From an uncultured Treponema sp. (lineage in GTDB: Bacteria > Spirochaetota > Spirochaetia > Treponematales > Treponemataceae), in NCBI GenBank assembly GCA_905372345.1, contig CAJPPE010000014.1, positions 1 to 13,054 of the forward strand: a DNA stretch of 13,054 nucleotides. The letters run 5' to 3'. The notes beneath the pieces were generated by a model. That model searched no databases and was not told where the DNA came from. It saw only the letters and a list, made by a program, of their open reading frames with translations. Made by a program: the position numbers and the translations under genes. The number at the start of each line of letters is the position of its first letter. Within the stretch, counting starts at the first letter, position 1. Below, one piece after another: positions 1 through 9,247 of this stretch.

Positions 1-39
1 CAATTATCTTTTTTAAGATTTTATCTTTTTGCATAATTT

Positions 40-648
40 TTAGAAGTTGACTTTAGGAGCGGTCGATGCTTGATCATCAGCCTTAAAATAAGCCTTTTCT
101 CTAAAGCCGTTCATGTTTGCAATAATGGAACGCGGGAATTGTCTTATATAAACATTGTATGATTGAACGGCTTCGTTATATCTTTTGCGTTCAACGGCAA
201 TACGGTTTTCCGTTCCTTCAAGCTGGGTTTGTAAATCCATAAAATTTTGATTTGCCTTCAATTCAGGATAGTTTTCTGTGATAACCAACAAACGCTGTAA
301 AGCTGATCCAAGGTCGCTTTGAGCCTGTTGAAATTTTGCAAAGGATTCCGGATTATTTAAAACCTCATCGGAAACCTGCATAACCCCGCCGGCCTTTGAC
401 CTTGCTTCTGCGATATCCGTAAATACCTTAGATTCATGGCTTGCATAGCCTTTTACAGTATTTACCAAATTAGGAATTAAATCAAAACGTCTTTGATAAA
501 CATTTTCTACCTGACTCCATGCAGACTTTACACCTTCTTCTGCTTTAACAATAGAATTATATGTTCCTACAAAAAAATTATATAAGCTGAAAGCCAAAAC
601 AAAGACAACAGCCACAATAATTAATCCGATTTTTAAACCCTTACTCAT
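40..648 (-). CDS. lemA: LemA family membrane-anchored protein
   Basis: 202 aa, the usual LemA length. An N-terminal hydrophobic helix (about residues 6-27) is followed by a long helical domain. The family signature is clear: a YNSIVKAEEGV stretch, then AWSQVENVYQRR, then DLIPNLVNTVKGYA and HESKVF (about residues 30-75). The C-terminal half has the typical ERKRYNEAVQSYN and FPRSIIA blocks. The ATG follows a GGAGG ribosome site a few bases upstream, which fixes the start. Topology should be a short tail, one membrane helix and an extracytoplasmic helical bundle. The biochemical role of LemA proteins is poorly defined; they are often beside TPM-domain or HtpX-type genes, but nothing further is visible because the window ends 39 bp beyond the stop. 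An 80-bp gap separates it from the importer genes upstream on the same strand, so cotranscription is possible. I saw no convincing separate promoter. Confidence 0.93.
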   Translation of the reverse strand: MSKGLKIGLIIVAVVFVLAFSLYNFFVGTYNSIVKAEEGVKSAWSQVENVYQRRFDLIPNLVNTVKGYASHESKVFTDIAEARSKAGGVMQVSDEVLNNPESFAKFQQAQSDLGSALQRLLVITENYPELKANQNFMDLQTQLEGTENRIAVERKRYNEAVQSYNVYIRQFPRSIIANMNGFREKAYFKADDQASTAPKVNF

Positions 649-728
649 AACGCCTCCATAAATGTTAAAATAAGTTATATTTAATTTAACAAATTACGGA
701 TAAAAAAACAAGCCCTTGAGTTTTCAGT

Positions 729-1565
729 TTACTTTTTTCTAACGGAAGGTGCCGCAATAAAAAATATAAGAGCCGTAATGTAAGGAACAGCCAATAAAAT
801 TCCTGATGGGATTTTAACTTCACCCTGCATGATATTTACAGCGTATTCAGCTGAAGAAAAAAGCAAGACAGCGAGAGTGCATAAAAGAGGATTTTTATTT
901 CCTAAAAAAATTGCGGCTAAAGCAGTCCATCCTCTTCCCGCACTTATATTCGGAGTATAGGCGGCAAGACGGAACACAAGGGTCGATCCTGCACAGGCTG
1001 CAAAAAAACCTGCGATGGTCCATGAAAATATTTTATAATTATTGGGATTTATTCCGTGAGCAATTAATACGTCGGGTGCCTCACCTGAATATTTTAAGCT
1101 GATTCCCTTGGAGCTGTATTTTAACAGCACAAAGATTACAATGGCCAAAATTAAGCCGGCAAAAAACGGATTAAGGTTATTTACGGGAACAAGATGGGAG
1201 GATGCTTCAAAGTCTTCAAAGGAAAGCACTCCGCCTTTTTTTAAAAAGATTTCCGATGCCCAAGGTACAAAGCCGGCTGCAAATAGGTTTAAAGAAAGCC
1301 CTGTTAAAAAAGAGTTTGCCCTTGTTTTAACGGTAAACAATCCAAGCAAATAAAGAATAAGAGAAGTTAAAAGCACGGAAACTATAAAACCAAAAACGGG
1401 ATTGCCGCTTATTATGGTTATAAGAGCACAAAAAAATGCAGATAAGATAACGGCGCCTTCCATAAAAACGGCAAGGGAACCTGAATATTCGGTAAGGAGA
1501 GCTCCCAAAACTAAGAACAAAAGAGGAGCCGACATTTTTAAGATGACTAATGCGGCTTCAATCAT
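729..1565 (-). CDS. ABC importer permease 2 (nucleoside/riboflavin type)
   Basis: 278 aa, almost entirely hydrophobic, with about 8-10 predicted membrane spans. It belongs to the BPD_transp_2 permease family that includes NupQ, PnrE and RfuD. Diagnostic stretches are the cytoplasmic coupling region (about residues 155-190, with SGEAPDVLIAHGI, equivalent to the usual GENP..A...GI motif) and the later SAGRGWTALAAIFLG motif (about residues 208-222). Its ATG overlaps the stop of the upstream permease as ATGA (1562-1565) and is preceded by a GGAAGG ribosome site, so translation is probably coupled. It is the last gene of the lipoprotein-ATPase-permease-permease set. It should pair with the product of 1562-2619 to form the channel. 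The substrate cannot be read from the permease itself. Confidence 0.9.
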   Translation of the reverse strand: MIEAALVILKMSAPLLFLVLGALLTEYSGSLAVFMEGAVILSAFFCALITIISGNPVFGFIVSVLLTSLILYLLGLFTVKTRANSFLTGLSLNLFAAGFVPWASEIFLKKGGVLSFEDFEASSHLVPVNNLNPFFAGLILAIVIFVLLKYSSKGISLKYSGEAPDVLIAHGINPNNYKIFSWTIAGFFAACAGSTLVFRLAAYTPNISAGRGWTALAAIFLGNKNPLLCTLAVLLFSSAEYAVNIMQGEVKIPSGILLAVPYITALIFFIAAPSVRKK

Positions 1566-2619
1566 ATTCCCTTCCTTTTTAAAAGAATCGTCTTTATCCG
1601 TGAAATATTTTTACTTAATCCTAAAGTAAAGCGTAGGCTCAACAGGTTTGCAGAAATAAAAAGAAAAACTACGGCCTGTAAAAATACAGCCGTATCAAAA
1701 ACCAATGAGCCGGACATTACGGCGGCATCGGAAGCGCTTTGTATCCATGAGTATAAGAAGGCGGCAGGAATAATTGCAAAGAAACTATTTTTTGCAATTA
1801 AGGCTATCGCAAGAGCCGACCATCCCATTCCTGAAGAAAAAGAAAGATGACAAATATACCAAGTTCCTGTAATTGCAAAAAATCCGGTTAAGCCGTGAAG
1901 CCCTGCAGAAATACCCATTCCTGCAAGAGGCGGAGCATAAACCGAAAAGCCTGCAAACTTGGAAAACTCAGGAGCCGTTCCCGAAAGCCGCAAGCGGTAG
2001 CCCTGTTTTGTTTTAGCAAAAAAAAGAATAAAACCAAAACAATCGAAAACAGAAAAGAAATATTTAATGATGACGGAGGTAAAAAACTTTTAAGCTCAAA
2101 AGTTTCTGCTATGGGAGGCAAGGCAAGTAAATTCCCCGATGTATCCCGCAGAGGATTGCCGATAAGATAGTTTACAACAGGCAATATAGCTGCAGAAATT
2201 AAAAAAGAAGTTAAAAGCTCATCGGCATTAAATTTAATTTTTAAAAAGCCTGAAACAAGACCGATTAAGCCGGAAGCAAAAAAAACGATTAATCCTGTAA
2301 GAACAAGTTGTATTACGGGCTCCGTCCAAGTATTTTGTAAAAGTATTCCGGTCAAAAGCCCTGCAAAATATATTTGTCCCTCCCCGCCCAAATTAAAGCA
2401 GCCGCACTTAAAAGCAAATAAAGAACCTGAAGCTGCAAACAACAAAAGAGAAGTTTTGTTAAGCATGTTTCCAAAATACCAAACGGAAGAAAAAGGTTTT
2501 AAAAAAAATTCGGATAAGGCTTCTTTAGGATTCTTAGAACCCAGAGAAATAAAGATAATTATTACCAGAGTACCGAGAAAAAACGCAGCTCCCGAACTTA
2601 AAAATTTATACCTTCTCAA
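1562..2619 (-). pseudogene. ABC importer permease 1, frame-disrupted
   Basis: Two overlapping reading frames (2619 down to 1888, and 1993 down to 1562) together give one normal permease of about 352 aa, homologous in type to NupP, PnrD and RfuC. The N-terminal part has a membrane start and the characteristic CFNLGGEGQIYFAG motif (about residues 73-86). It reads well up to LKQNRA, then degenerates. Adding one C to the CCC run at 2001-2003 (+ strand) restores ...KQNRGYRLRLSGTAPEF, the expected coupling motif, and continues into the second frame. So the sequence lacks one base relative to a functional gene. This may be a true mutation, a slippery switch or a sequencing error in a homopolymer. 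The start is TTG, overlapping the ATPase stop as TTGA (2616-2619), with only a weak GGAAAAG ribosome site, so it relies on coupling. Everything else in the gene looks well conserved, which argues against long-standing decay. Confidence 0.85.
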
Positions 2620-4160
2620 TTTTCTTTTCCTAAAAAATAAACGGCATCAAAAGCGTTTTTATAAGAAACCGTATCAAATTCTTTTGTTAATATTATAATG
2701 GTTCTACCCTGCTCGGCAAGAGCCCTAAACTTATTCATAAGAAGTTCCGTGCTCAAAAGGTCCAAGCCCCATGCAGGTTCTACTGCTATTATGATTTCAG
2801 GATTTTCAGCAAGACAGCGTGCCAATATCAGACGCTGGAGCTGTCCGCCTGAAAGCGTACCCGCCAAACGGTTTTTATCGGCAGCTATATTTTCAGTCTT
2901 CAATAACGATAAAATAAATTCATCGGAATTTTTTTTATCAAAAAAATTATTTTTAAAGCGGTAACAATTTAAAACTTCTTCAATTGAAAGATTTACATCA
3001 GCACCTCGTAAATTTCTATCCGAGGGAATAAAGCCAATTTTATTTTTTAAAAGAAGGGATGGAGTAATTTTTTCGCAGCTAAAAACTTTTTTTTCCGTTT
3101 CAGGATTTTCAATTACTATGTTTCCGGTATGATACCTATTACTCATACCGGTCTTCTTACCCATAGCCATTCCTGAAAGAATATCCTCCAAGTATTCGAT
3201 ACCGCTGTTGGGAAAGCCTACAAGGCCGGCAATCTTTCCGTGTTCGGCTTTAACCTGAAAATTTTTTATTTCGGATCCGAATCCCGAATTAAAAGAAATA
3301 CAAAATTCAAAACCGCAACCGGAATCCGATTTTTTTTCTTCCGTATTTTTATCATGGGGCTTTTCTTTTTCGCTCTTTAAAAATTTATCGCCTGAAAATA
3401 TTTGTTTTTTTATAAAAAGCTCGGCTTCATCATCGGTTCCCAAATCTTCGGTTAAAAATGAGCCCTGCATTTTTCCGTTTTTTAAAACCGAAATCCTATC
3501 TGCAAAGTTTAGGGCTTCTTCGACCTTATGAGTAATTAAAATAACGCCTATTTTTTCTTCCGCACATGTTTTTTTTAATACCGAAAAAAAAGTCTGCCGC
3601 TCTTTATCCGTAAAAACGGAAGCAGGTTCATCTAAAATTAAAAATTGCGGATTAGTATAAAGAGCCGAAAACATTGCAGTATAAAATCTTTTATCTGCAG
3701 ATAGATTTTTTATCTTGGCATTTAAATCCAAATCTAAATTCCATTTGGATTTTAAAGTTTCTATTTTTTGTTTTTCGGAATGAAGATTTATAAGCGATAA
3801 GAAGCCTCCGTGTTTTGTTCCTATCATTATGTTTTCAAAAACGCTTGCATTTGCGGCAAGGCGGGGACGCTGATGAACAATCGCAACGCCGGCATTTAAA
3901 GCATCATTCGGGGAATTAAAATTAAAAACCTTATTCGCTATTTTTATTGAACCCTGCGTCGGAGAAAGAAGTCCCGAAAAAATATTTACCAAGGTAGATT
4001 TTCCGGCTCCGTTTTCTCCGAGGAGGGCATGAATTTCGGAAGTGTAAAATTCTATGTTCACATTAGTTAAAGCAGCATTTTTATAGACCTCGCCGGTTTG
4101 ATTATTTTCCGTTTCATAAATCTTATAAATGCCGCTTAACTCGGCCGTAGTCTTTTTCAC
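2616..4160 (-). CDS. ABC importer ATPase with two fused nucleotide-binding domains
   Basis: 514 aa, the size of the RbsA/MglA/NupO class of double ATPases. Domain 1 has a perfect Walker A (GENGAGKST, 48-56), Q-loop Gln97, Walker B with Asp177-Glu178 and H-loop His211, but its signature is LSADK (153-157) instead of LSGGQ. Domain 2 is the reverse: its P-loop region (about 312-322, GLVGFPNSGIE) has no GK(S/T) and its H-loop position is Lys493, but its signature is a perfect LSGGQ (436-440) followed by a Walker-B-like strand and Glu461. A charged, poorly conserved linker lies near 258-282. In a head-to-tail dimer only one composite site can be catalytic. The start is GTG with almost no ribosome site, 23 bp after the lipoprotein stop. 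It should power uptake by the two downstream permeases. Family relatives are NupO, PnrC and RfuB. Confidence 0.9.
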   Translation of the reverse strand: MKKTTAELSGIYKIYETENNQTGEVYKNAALTNVNIEFYTSEIHALLGENGAGKSTLVNIFSGLLSPTQGSIKIANKVFNFNSPNDALNAGVAIVHQRPRLAANASVFENIMIGTKHGGFLSLINLHSEKQKIETLKSKWNLDLDLNAKIKNLSADKRFYTAMFSALYTNPQFLILDEPASVFTDKERQTFFSVLKKTCAEEKIGVILITHKVEEALNFADRISVLKNGKMQGSFLTEDLGTDDEAELFIKKQIFSGDKFLKSEKEKPHDKNTEEKKSDSGCGFEFCISFNSGFGSEIKNFQVKAEHGKIAGLVGFPNSGIEYLEDILSGMAMGKKTGMSNRYHTGNIVIENPETEKKVFSCEKITPSLLLKNKIGFIPSDRNLRGADVNLSIEEVLNCYRFKNNFFDKKNSDEFILSLLKTENIAADKNRLAGTLSGGQLQRLILARCLAENPEIIIAVEPAWGLDLLSTELLMNKFRALAEQGRTIIILTKEFDTVSYKNAFDAVYFLGKEN

Positions 4161-4183
4161 TTCACAAAATCCGATTTTAAAAT

Positions 4184-5221
4184 TTATTTTACCGACAAAT
4201 CCAAAGAACCGTCAACTATTTTCTTTAACATTTCATCTTGTTGTTTTCTGATTTCTTCGGGAACTGTTTGAATATAAATCTCATCATCCGAAACAAAATT
4301 TACATAACCTTCTTTGATACCTAGGGTAGAAGCAGTTCCTTCCTGTAATTTTCCGTCGATGAAGTTTAAGATTTGCTCGTATGCAAGTTTTTTTTGTTTC
4401 ATTTCGGAACTTGAAATTACATAGCCTTTCGCTTTTGCATAACCGTTATCGTCAAACCATGAAACATAAAAACCCAACTCCTTGGCAGCCGCAAGAATAC
4501 CTTGATTTGCACCGCCCGAAATAGGCATAATTACATCCGCCCCGTTTTTATACATTGCACGGGCAAGCTCGGCTCCCTTTGCTGCATCATACCAGTTTCC
4601 TACAATTTTAAAATCGACTGTAAATTCGGGATCGACGGCCTTAGCTCCTTCAATAAAGGCAGGCAAAATTATATTCATCATTGCAGGATATTCTTGTCCT
4701 GCTATGAGTCCGATTTTCTTTTCGGGATTTGCAAATTCCATCTTGCTTAAACTTACCAAGGCAGAAATATGTCCCGCTATATAAGCCTGCTCTCTTTGAT
4801 TGTATCTAAAGGTAGTAATCATAGGATTCCCTTCAGAGAATGCATCCAAGAGTAAAAATTTTTGATTGGGGAATTGCTTGGAAATAGGAGCTGCGATACC
4901 GGGCATAGCCGGATTGGAAGAAACAATCAAATCATATTTTCCGTCCACGGCCAGAGAAGTAAGTTTTGTTCCCCATTCCGCCTGATTGGTTCCGGCTTCC
5001 AAAATCTTCAAGCTTACTTTTTTGCCGTTTCCGATTGAAGAAGCAACGGCTTCCTCTACGCCGGAAGACAACATATCATAGACAGGACTTTCAGCCCTGA
5101 CACCGGGAACAAAAACCGCAATAGCGATTTCTTTTTCTTTTTGCATATTTTCAGTTTTTGCACATGAAAAAACAGCTAAAAGAAAAGTAACAAATAAAAT
5201 AAAATTAATAATCTTTCTCAT
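4184..5221 (-). CDS. BMP-family substrate-binding lipoprotein (RfuA/PnrA-like)
   Basis: 345 aa from the ATG at 5221. The N-terminus is a lipoprotein signal: MRK, a hydrophobic run, then VFSC with the lipidated cysteine at residue 20, a relaxed spirochaete-type lipobox. The mature part is a periplasmic-binding fold of the Bmp/PnrA family: VDGKYDLIVSSNPA (about 100-113), FPNQKFLLLDA, the YNQREQAYIAGHISAL block, IGLIAGQEYPAMMN, GADVIMPISGGANQGI, and a C-terminal lobe. An upstream in-frame start at 5308 would add 29 residues ahead of the signal, which makes no sense. At residues about 35-55 it has GVRAESPVYDM where purine receptors such as T. pallidum PnrA carry D-DKSFN, so a purine ligand is less likely. 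A riboflavin-binding RfuA-type role is a reasonable guess but not shown. It is the first gene of the importer and is preceded by its own promoter. Confidence 0.88.
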   Translation of the reverse strand: MRKIINFILFVTFLLAVFSCAKTENMQKEKEIAIAVFVPGVRAESPVYDMLSSGVEEAVASSIGNGKKVSLKILEAGTNQAEWGTKLTSLAVDGKYDLIVSSNPAMPGIAAPISKQFPNQKFLLLDAFSEGNPMITTFRYNQREQAYIAGHISALVSLSKMEFANPEKKIGLIAGQEYPAMMNIILPAFIEGAKAVDPEFTVDFKIVGNWYDAAKGAELARAMYKNGADVIMPISGGANQGILAAAKELGFYVSWFDDNGYAKAKGYVISSSEMKQKKLAYEQILNFIDGKLQEGTASTLGIKEGYVNFVSDDEIYIQTVPEEIRKQQDEMLKKIVDGSLDLSVK

Positions 5222-5228
5222 GGTTAAC

Positions 5229-5257
5229 AATATAGCAAAAAAAAGAGGAGAATTCAA
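5229..5257 (-). promoter_or_regulatory. Promoter of the importer, giving a leaderless mRNA
   Basis: Read on the minus strand: TTGAAT (5252-5257), a 17-bp spacer, then TATATT (5229-5234), with TG one base before the -10 (an extended -10). Only seven bases (GTTAACC) separate the -10 from the lipoprotein ATG at 5221, so transcription should start at or within a base or two of the ATG. There is no Shine-Dalgarno sequence there, which fits a leaderless transcript. It lies just downstream of the eno terminator, so the importer appears to be a separate unit. Confidence 0.65.
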
Positions 5258-5278
5258 GGCGATACAATCCCCATATAA

Positions 5279-5313
5279 TAAAAATCCGGCAAGGCTTTGA
5301 TAAACCATGCCGG
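5279..5313 (-). terminator. Rho-independent terminator of eno
   Basis: On the minus strand an inverted repeat CCGGCA...TGCCGG (arms at the two ends of 5286-5313) forms a 6-bp GC-rich stem that can extend by two more pairs after one mismatch. It is followed by ATTTTTATT. It sits 19 bp after the enolase stop and before the importer promoter. Confidence 0.7.
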
Positions 5314-5331
5314 TTAAAAGTCCGTATCCTT

Positions 5332-6660
<1,329 letters not shown>

Positions 6661-6663
6661 TTA

Positions 6664-6692
6664 ATTCTACTCTTATTCCAAAATAAAATCAA
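6664..6692 (-). promoter_or_regulatory. eno promoter
   Basis: On the minus strand: TTGATT (6687-6692), exactly 17 bp, then TAGAAT (6664-6669). The predicted start of transcription is near 6657, giving a leader of about 24-25 nt that includes the AAGGAGG ribosome site of eno. Confidence 0.75.
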
Positions 6693-6713
6693 GGGCGAAA
6701 AAAAACGTAATCC

Positions 6714-6731
6714 GGTAACTAAAACATTACC
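6714..6731. repeat. Short inverted repeat between divergent promoters
   Basis: GGTAA (6714-6718) and TTACC (6727-6731) form a 5-bp dyad with an 8-bp centre, lying between the -35 elements of eno and the MCP gene. It could be an operator shared by both promoters, but the half-sites are short and it may be chance. Confidence 0.3.
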
Positions 6732-6752
6732 AAACATTTATTATTTTTCTTC

Positions 6753-6781
6753 TTGACAGATCCGATTTTTTGACTTATGAT
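6753..6781 (+). promoter_or_regulatory. MCP gene promoter
   Basis: TTGACA (6753-6758), a 17-bp spacer, then TATGAT (6776-6781): a perfect -35 and a 5/6 match -10. Transcription should begin near 6788. That is about 114 nt upstream of the Shine-Dalgarno-preceded ATG of the receptor, and almost exactly at another ATG (6789). Confidence 0.8.
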
Positions 6782-6788
6782 ATTGACC

Positions 6789-6905
6789 ATGATTCAGCAC
6801 GGTATTTTATTAGAAAAAAAATTAAATTTTTCCTCAAAGGCCGCTAGACAAGATGAAAAAAATGAACGGGGGTTTGTCCCTCCCCTAAAAAGGAGATTAA
6901 TATGA
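6789..6905 (+). CDS. Possible leaderless leader peptide upstream of the MCP
   Basis: An open frame of 38 codons starts at ATG 6789, seven bases after the -10 hexamer, the same spacing as at the importer promoter. Its TGA (6903-6905) overlaps the MCP start ATG (6902-6904) in ATGA fashion. The product would be small and basic with an uncharged start (MIQHGILLEKK...) and ends in PPLKRRLI. I do not recognise it. It is in the same frame as the receptor body downstream of 6933, separated from it by this one stop. It could be a leader peptide controlling the MCP, or simply an untranslated leader that happens to be open; the AT-rich composition makes short chance frames common. Confidence 0.3.
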   Translation: MIQHGILLEKKLNFSSKAARQDEKNERGFVPPLKRRLI

Positions 6906-8993
6906 AAAAACGCTTTTCACTGCGTAACAATATTGATGATTGTATTCGGACTGCTTATTCTTGCAGTCGGATTCACCCTTGCCCTCATAGCGGTACGAAC
7001 TGCCAGAAAAGCCGTAACCGAAAAGGTTGAAACACACCTTATCGACAAAGCAACCGATACGGCAGAAATCCTTGACGGACGCGTTAATGCATTCTTTCAA
7101 TTTTTAGAAGGTATAGCCCGAATGCCCATGCTGCGAGATGATTCCATTACATTTAGAGAAAAAATGACATTGCTTGCCGAAGAAGCAAAATTAAATTCAC
7201 TTATCAGCGAATTGTATATTACCGATAAAAACGGAACTATATACAATTTAGATGGCACAGAAGGCTCTTATAGCGGGCAAGAATGGTTTAAAACAGGTAT
7301 GGCGGAACAAAAACAAGCATCGGAACCATATATCTATTCAAAAAATAGCACATTTATAACATTTTCTTTACCAGTGTATGACAATAATAAAAATGTTATC
7401 GGGGTATTAGGTGCAGATATTGACGGGATGTGGCTTTCCGACCAAATTGACGACATCGTTGTCGGCAAAACAGGCTATGCATATATTCTTGGAAAAGAAG
7501 GAACCGATATAGCAGATCCCGATCCTGAAGTAGTAACGTCCATGTGGAATACTGTTGAAAAAGCAAAGACCGATTCAAGTTTAGAATCTCTTGCAGCCTT
7601 TGAAAAAATGGCAGTCGAAGTTGATGAGCCTTCAATCGGTTTTTACACATACAATGGCGTAGACAAAATAGCCTCCTACGCTACAATGAAAACCACCGAC
7701 TGGACAATTATAGTAAGTGCTCCCAAAGACGAATTTATGGGAGCAATAAAAACACTGAGAATTTCCATGTTCACTATCGGTGTTGTTGTTTTGATAGTTT
7801 CCCTCATCATTGTCTTTTTTGTCGCCCGTGCAATAATAAAACCCATCAATGTTGTCGTAAATGCCCTTAAAGACATCGCTCAAGGAGAAGGCGATTTGAC
7901 CGTACGCCTTCCGCTTGTCGGAAATGACGAAGTAACCGACCTTTCCAACTACTTTAATCAAACAATTTCCAAAATCGGCTCTTCAATAAAAACTGTCGGA
8001 GCAAGCAGTGTAGATATGACAAATATAGGTAATGAGCTTGCTTCCAATATGACCGAAACTGCCAGTGCCGTTCACCAAATAAGTGCGAACATCGACGGCG
8101 TAAAGCAGCAGGCTTTGACTCAAGCCGCGAGTGTTACCGAAACAGCTGCCACCATCGAAGAGATTATCCTCACAATAAAACAGCTTAACGGCAGTATCGA
8201 AAATCAGGCAGCTTCCGTTGCCGAGTCTTCTTCGGCTATTGAGCAAATGGTCGGGAACATAGCTTCCATCACACAAACCCTCGACAAAACTAATGATGCG
8301 GTTAAAACTCTCGCAAGTGCTACGGCAGACGGCAAGGAAACGATTTCAGGAGCAAACAGCGTTACACAAAAAATAGCCGAAGAATCGGGCGGCCTATTGG
8401 AGGCTTCAAGCGTTATTCAGCACATCGCAAGCCAAACCAACTTGCTCGCAATGAACGCCGCTATCGAAGCCGCACACGCAGGCGAAGCGGGCAAGGGCTT
8501 TGCAGTCGTTGCAGACGAAATCCGTAAGCTCGCAGAAGAGTCCAGTACTCAGGGTAAAACAATCACTTCCACCCTCAAAGTTCTTTCAGGAGAAATTGAA
8601 GCTCTTTCAACTTCTGCAAAAACGGCAGAAGAAAAGTTCAATGCCATCTTCGCCCTTTCCGAGCAGGTAAAAACAATGAGCCAAAACCTCATGGATGCTA
8701 TGCGTGAACAAGAAAACGGCAGCAAGGAAGTTTTGTCGGCTATCCGCGACATAAACATGGTAACCAACCAAGTAAACGACGGCTCTGCCGAGATGCTCCG
8801 CGGCGGCGAAAATGTTGCTCAGGAGATGCAAAAGCTCGACGAACTTACCCGAGTCATCACCGACAGCATGAACGAGATGGCCTCCGGTGCGGTACAGATT
8901 AGCAATGCCGTACAGGAAGTAAACGCAATAAGCCAAAAGAATAAAGAAAGCATTGAAAACCTCTCCAAAGAGGTCGGAAAGTTTAAGGTGTAA
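6902..8993 (+). CDS. Methyl-accepting chemotaxis protein, 5' frame disrupted
   Basis: The body is 686 codons from 6933. Numbered from there: membrane helix 1 at about 2-21; extracytoplasmic double-Cache sensor at about 30-270 ([29 protein letters not shown]); membrane helix 2 at about 279-298; HAMP about 299-350; signalling domain to the end, with the kinase-contact hairpin tip [34 protein letters not shown] split around 501-534. There is no CheR-binding pentapeptide at the C-terminus. A good ribosome site (AAGGAG) precedes ATG 6902, which encodes MKKRFSLR, the expected basic N-terminus, but that frame is +1 off the receptor and stops near 7027. Removing one base (for example an A at 6926-6927 or in the A run at 6905-6910) or adding two restores it. 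Starting at TTG 6933 would lack a ribosome site and the basic tail. The protein signals ligand occupancy to CheA/CheW at the inner membrane. Confidence 0.9.
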
Positions 8994-9058
8994 TCTTTTG
9001 CAAATAGGCGGGCATCTGCGTTGTCGCTTAACAAAAAACAATCCTAGACGTATCAAAA

Positions 9059-9146
9059 GCGGCACGGATGCCGCTGGTTCCAAACAAAATTGAGTTTATG
9101 CAATAAACTCGCAGACAAAGAATGTACAGGACGTACATTCTTTGTC
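9059..9146 (+). repeat. Three-hairpin element, copy 1
   Basis: This accounts for the 321-bp gap 8994-9314 together with the promoter region that follows. Hairpin A: GCGGCA / loop CGGA / TGCCGC (9059-9074). A linker beginning TGGTTCCA follows. Hairpin B: GAGTTTA / TGCAA / TAAACTC (9092-9110). Hairpin C: two perfect 14-bp arms, GACAAAGAATGTAC and GTACATTCTTTGTC, around loop AGGAC (9114-9146). The same order, spacing and loop motifs recur twice at 11699-11885. It may also act as the MCP terminator, but no T run directly follows hairpin C; the next one is at 9172-9179. Confidence 0.75.
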
Positions 9147-9218
9147 GTGCCTGCGGGTGTATTTTTAAGTGCTTTTTTTACCGCTGATATTTTCCGCAAA
9201 TTTTCTACATTCTTAACC

Positions 9219-9247
9219 TTGCAATTTTTGAAAATATAGTGTATCCT
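9219..9247 (+). promoter_or_regulatory. Promoter of the EF-G-like gene
   Basis: TTGCAA (9219-9224), 17 bp, then TATCCT (9242-9247), each a 4/6 match to the sigma70 consensus. The start would be near 9254, giving a leader of about 60 nt that ends with the AAAGGAG ribosome site. Confidence 0.45.

Noticed and set aside
649..728. Separate lemA promoter and importer terminator
   Set aside because: Only poor -35/-10 candidates and no usable stem before the T run, so neither is listed.
5222..5308. Upstream in-frame start for the BMP lipoprotein
   Set aside because: It would place 29 residues before a clear lipoprotein signal and would overlap the promoter and the eno terminator stem.
5222..5331. 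FMN riboswitch upstream of the importer
   Set aside because: Only about 110 bp is available, occupied by the eno terminator and a promoter that leaves no leader.
6783..6900. Cyclic-di-GMP or other known riboswitch in the MCP leader
   Set aside because: None of the conserved riboswitch cores that I know is present; only a GGGG/CCCC pairing near the ribosome site.
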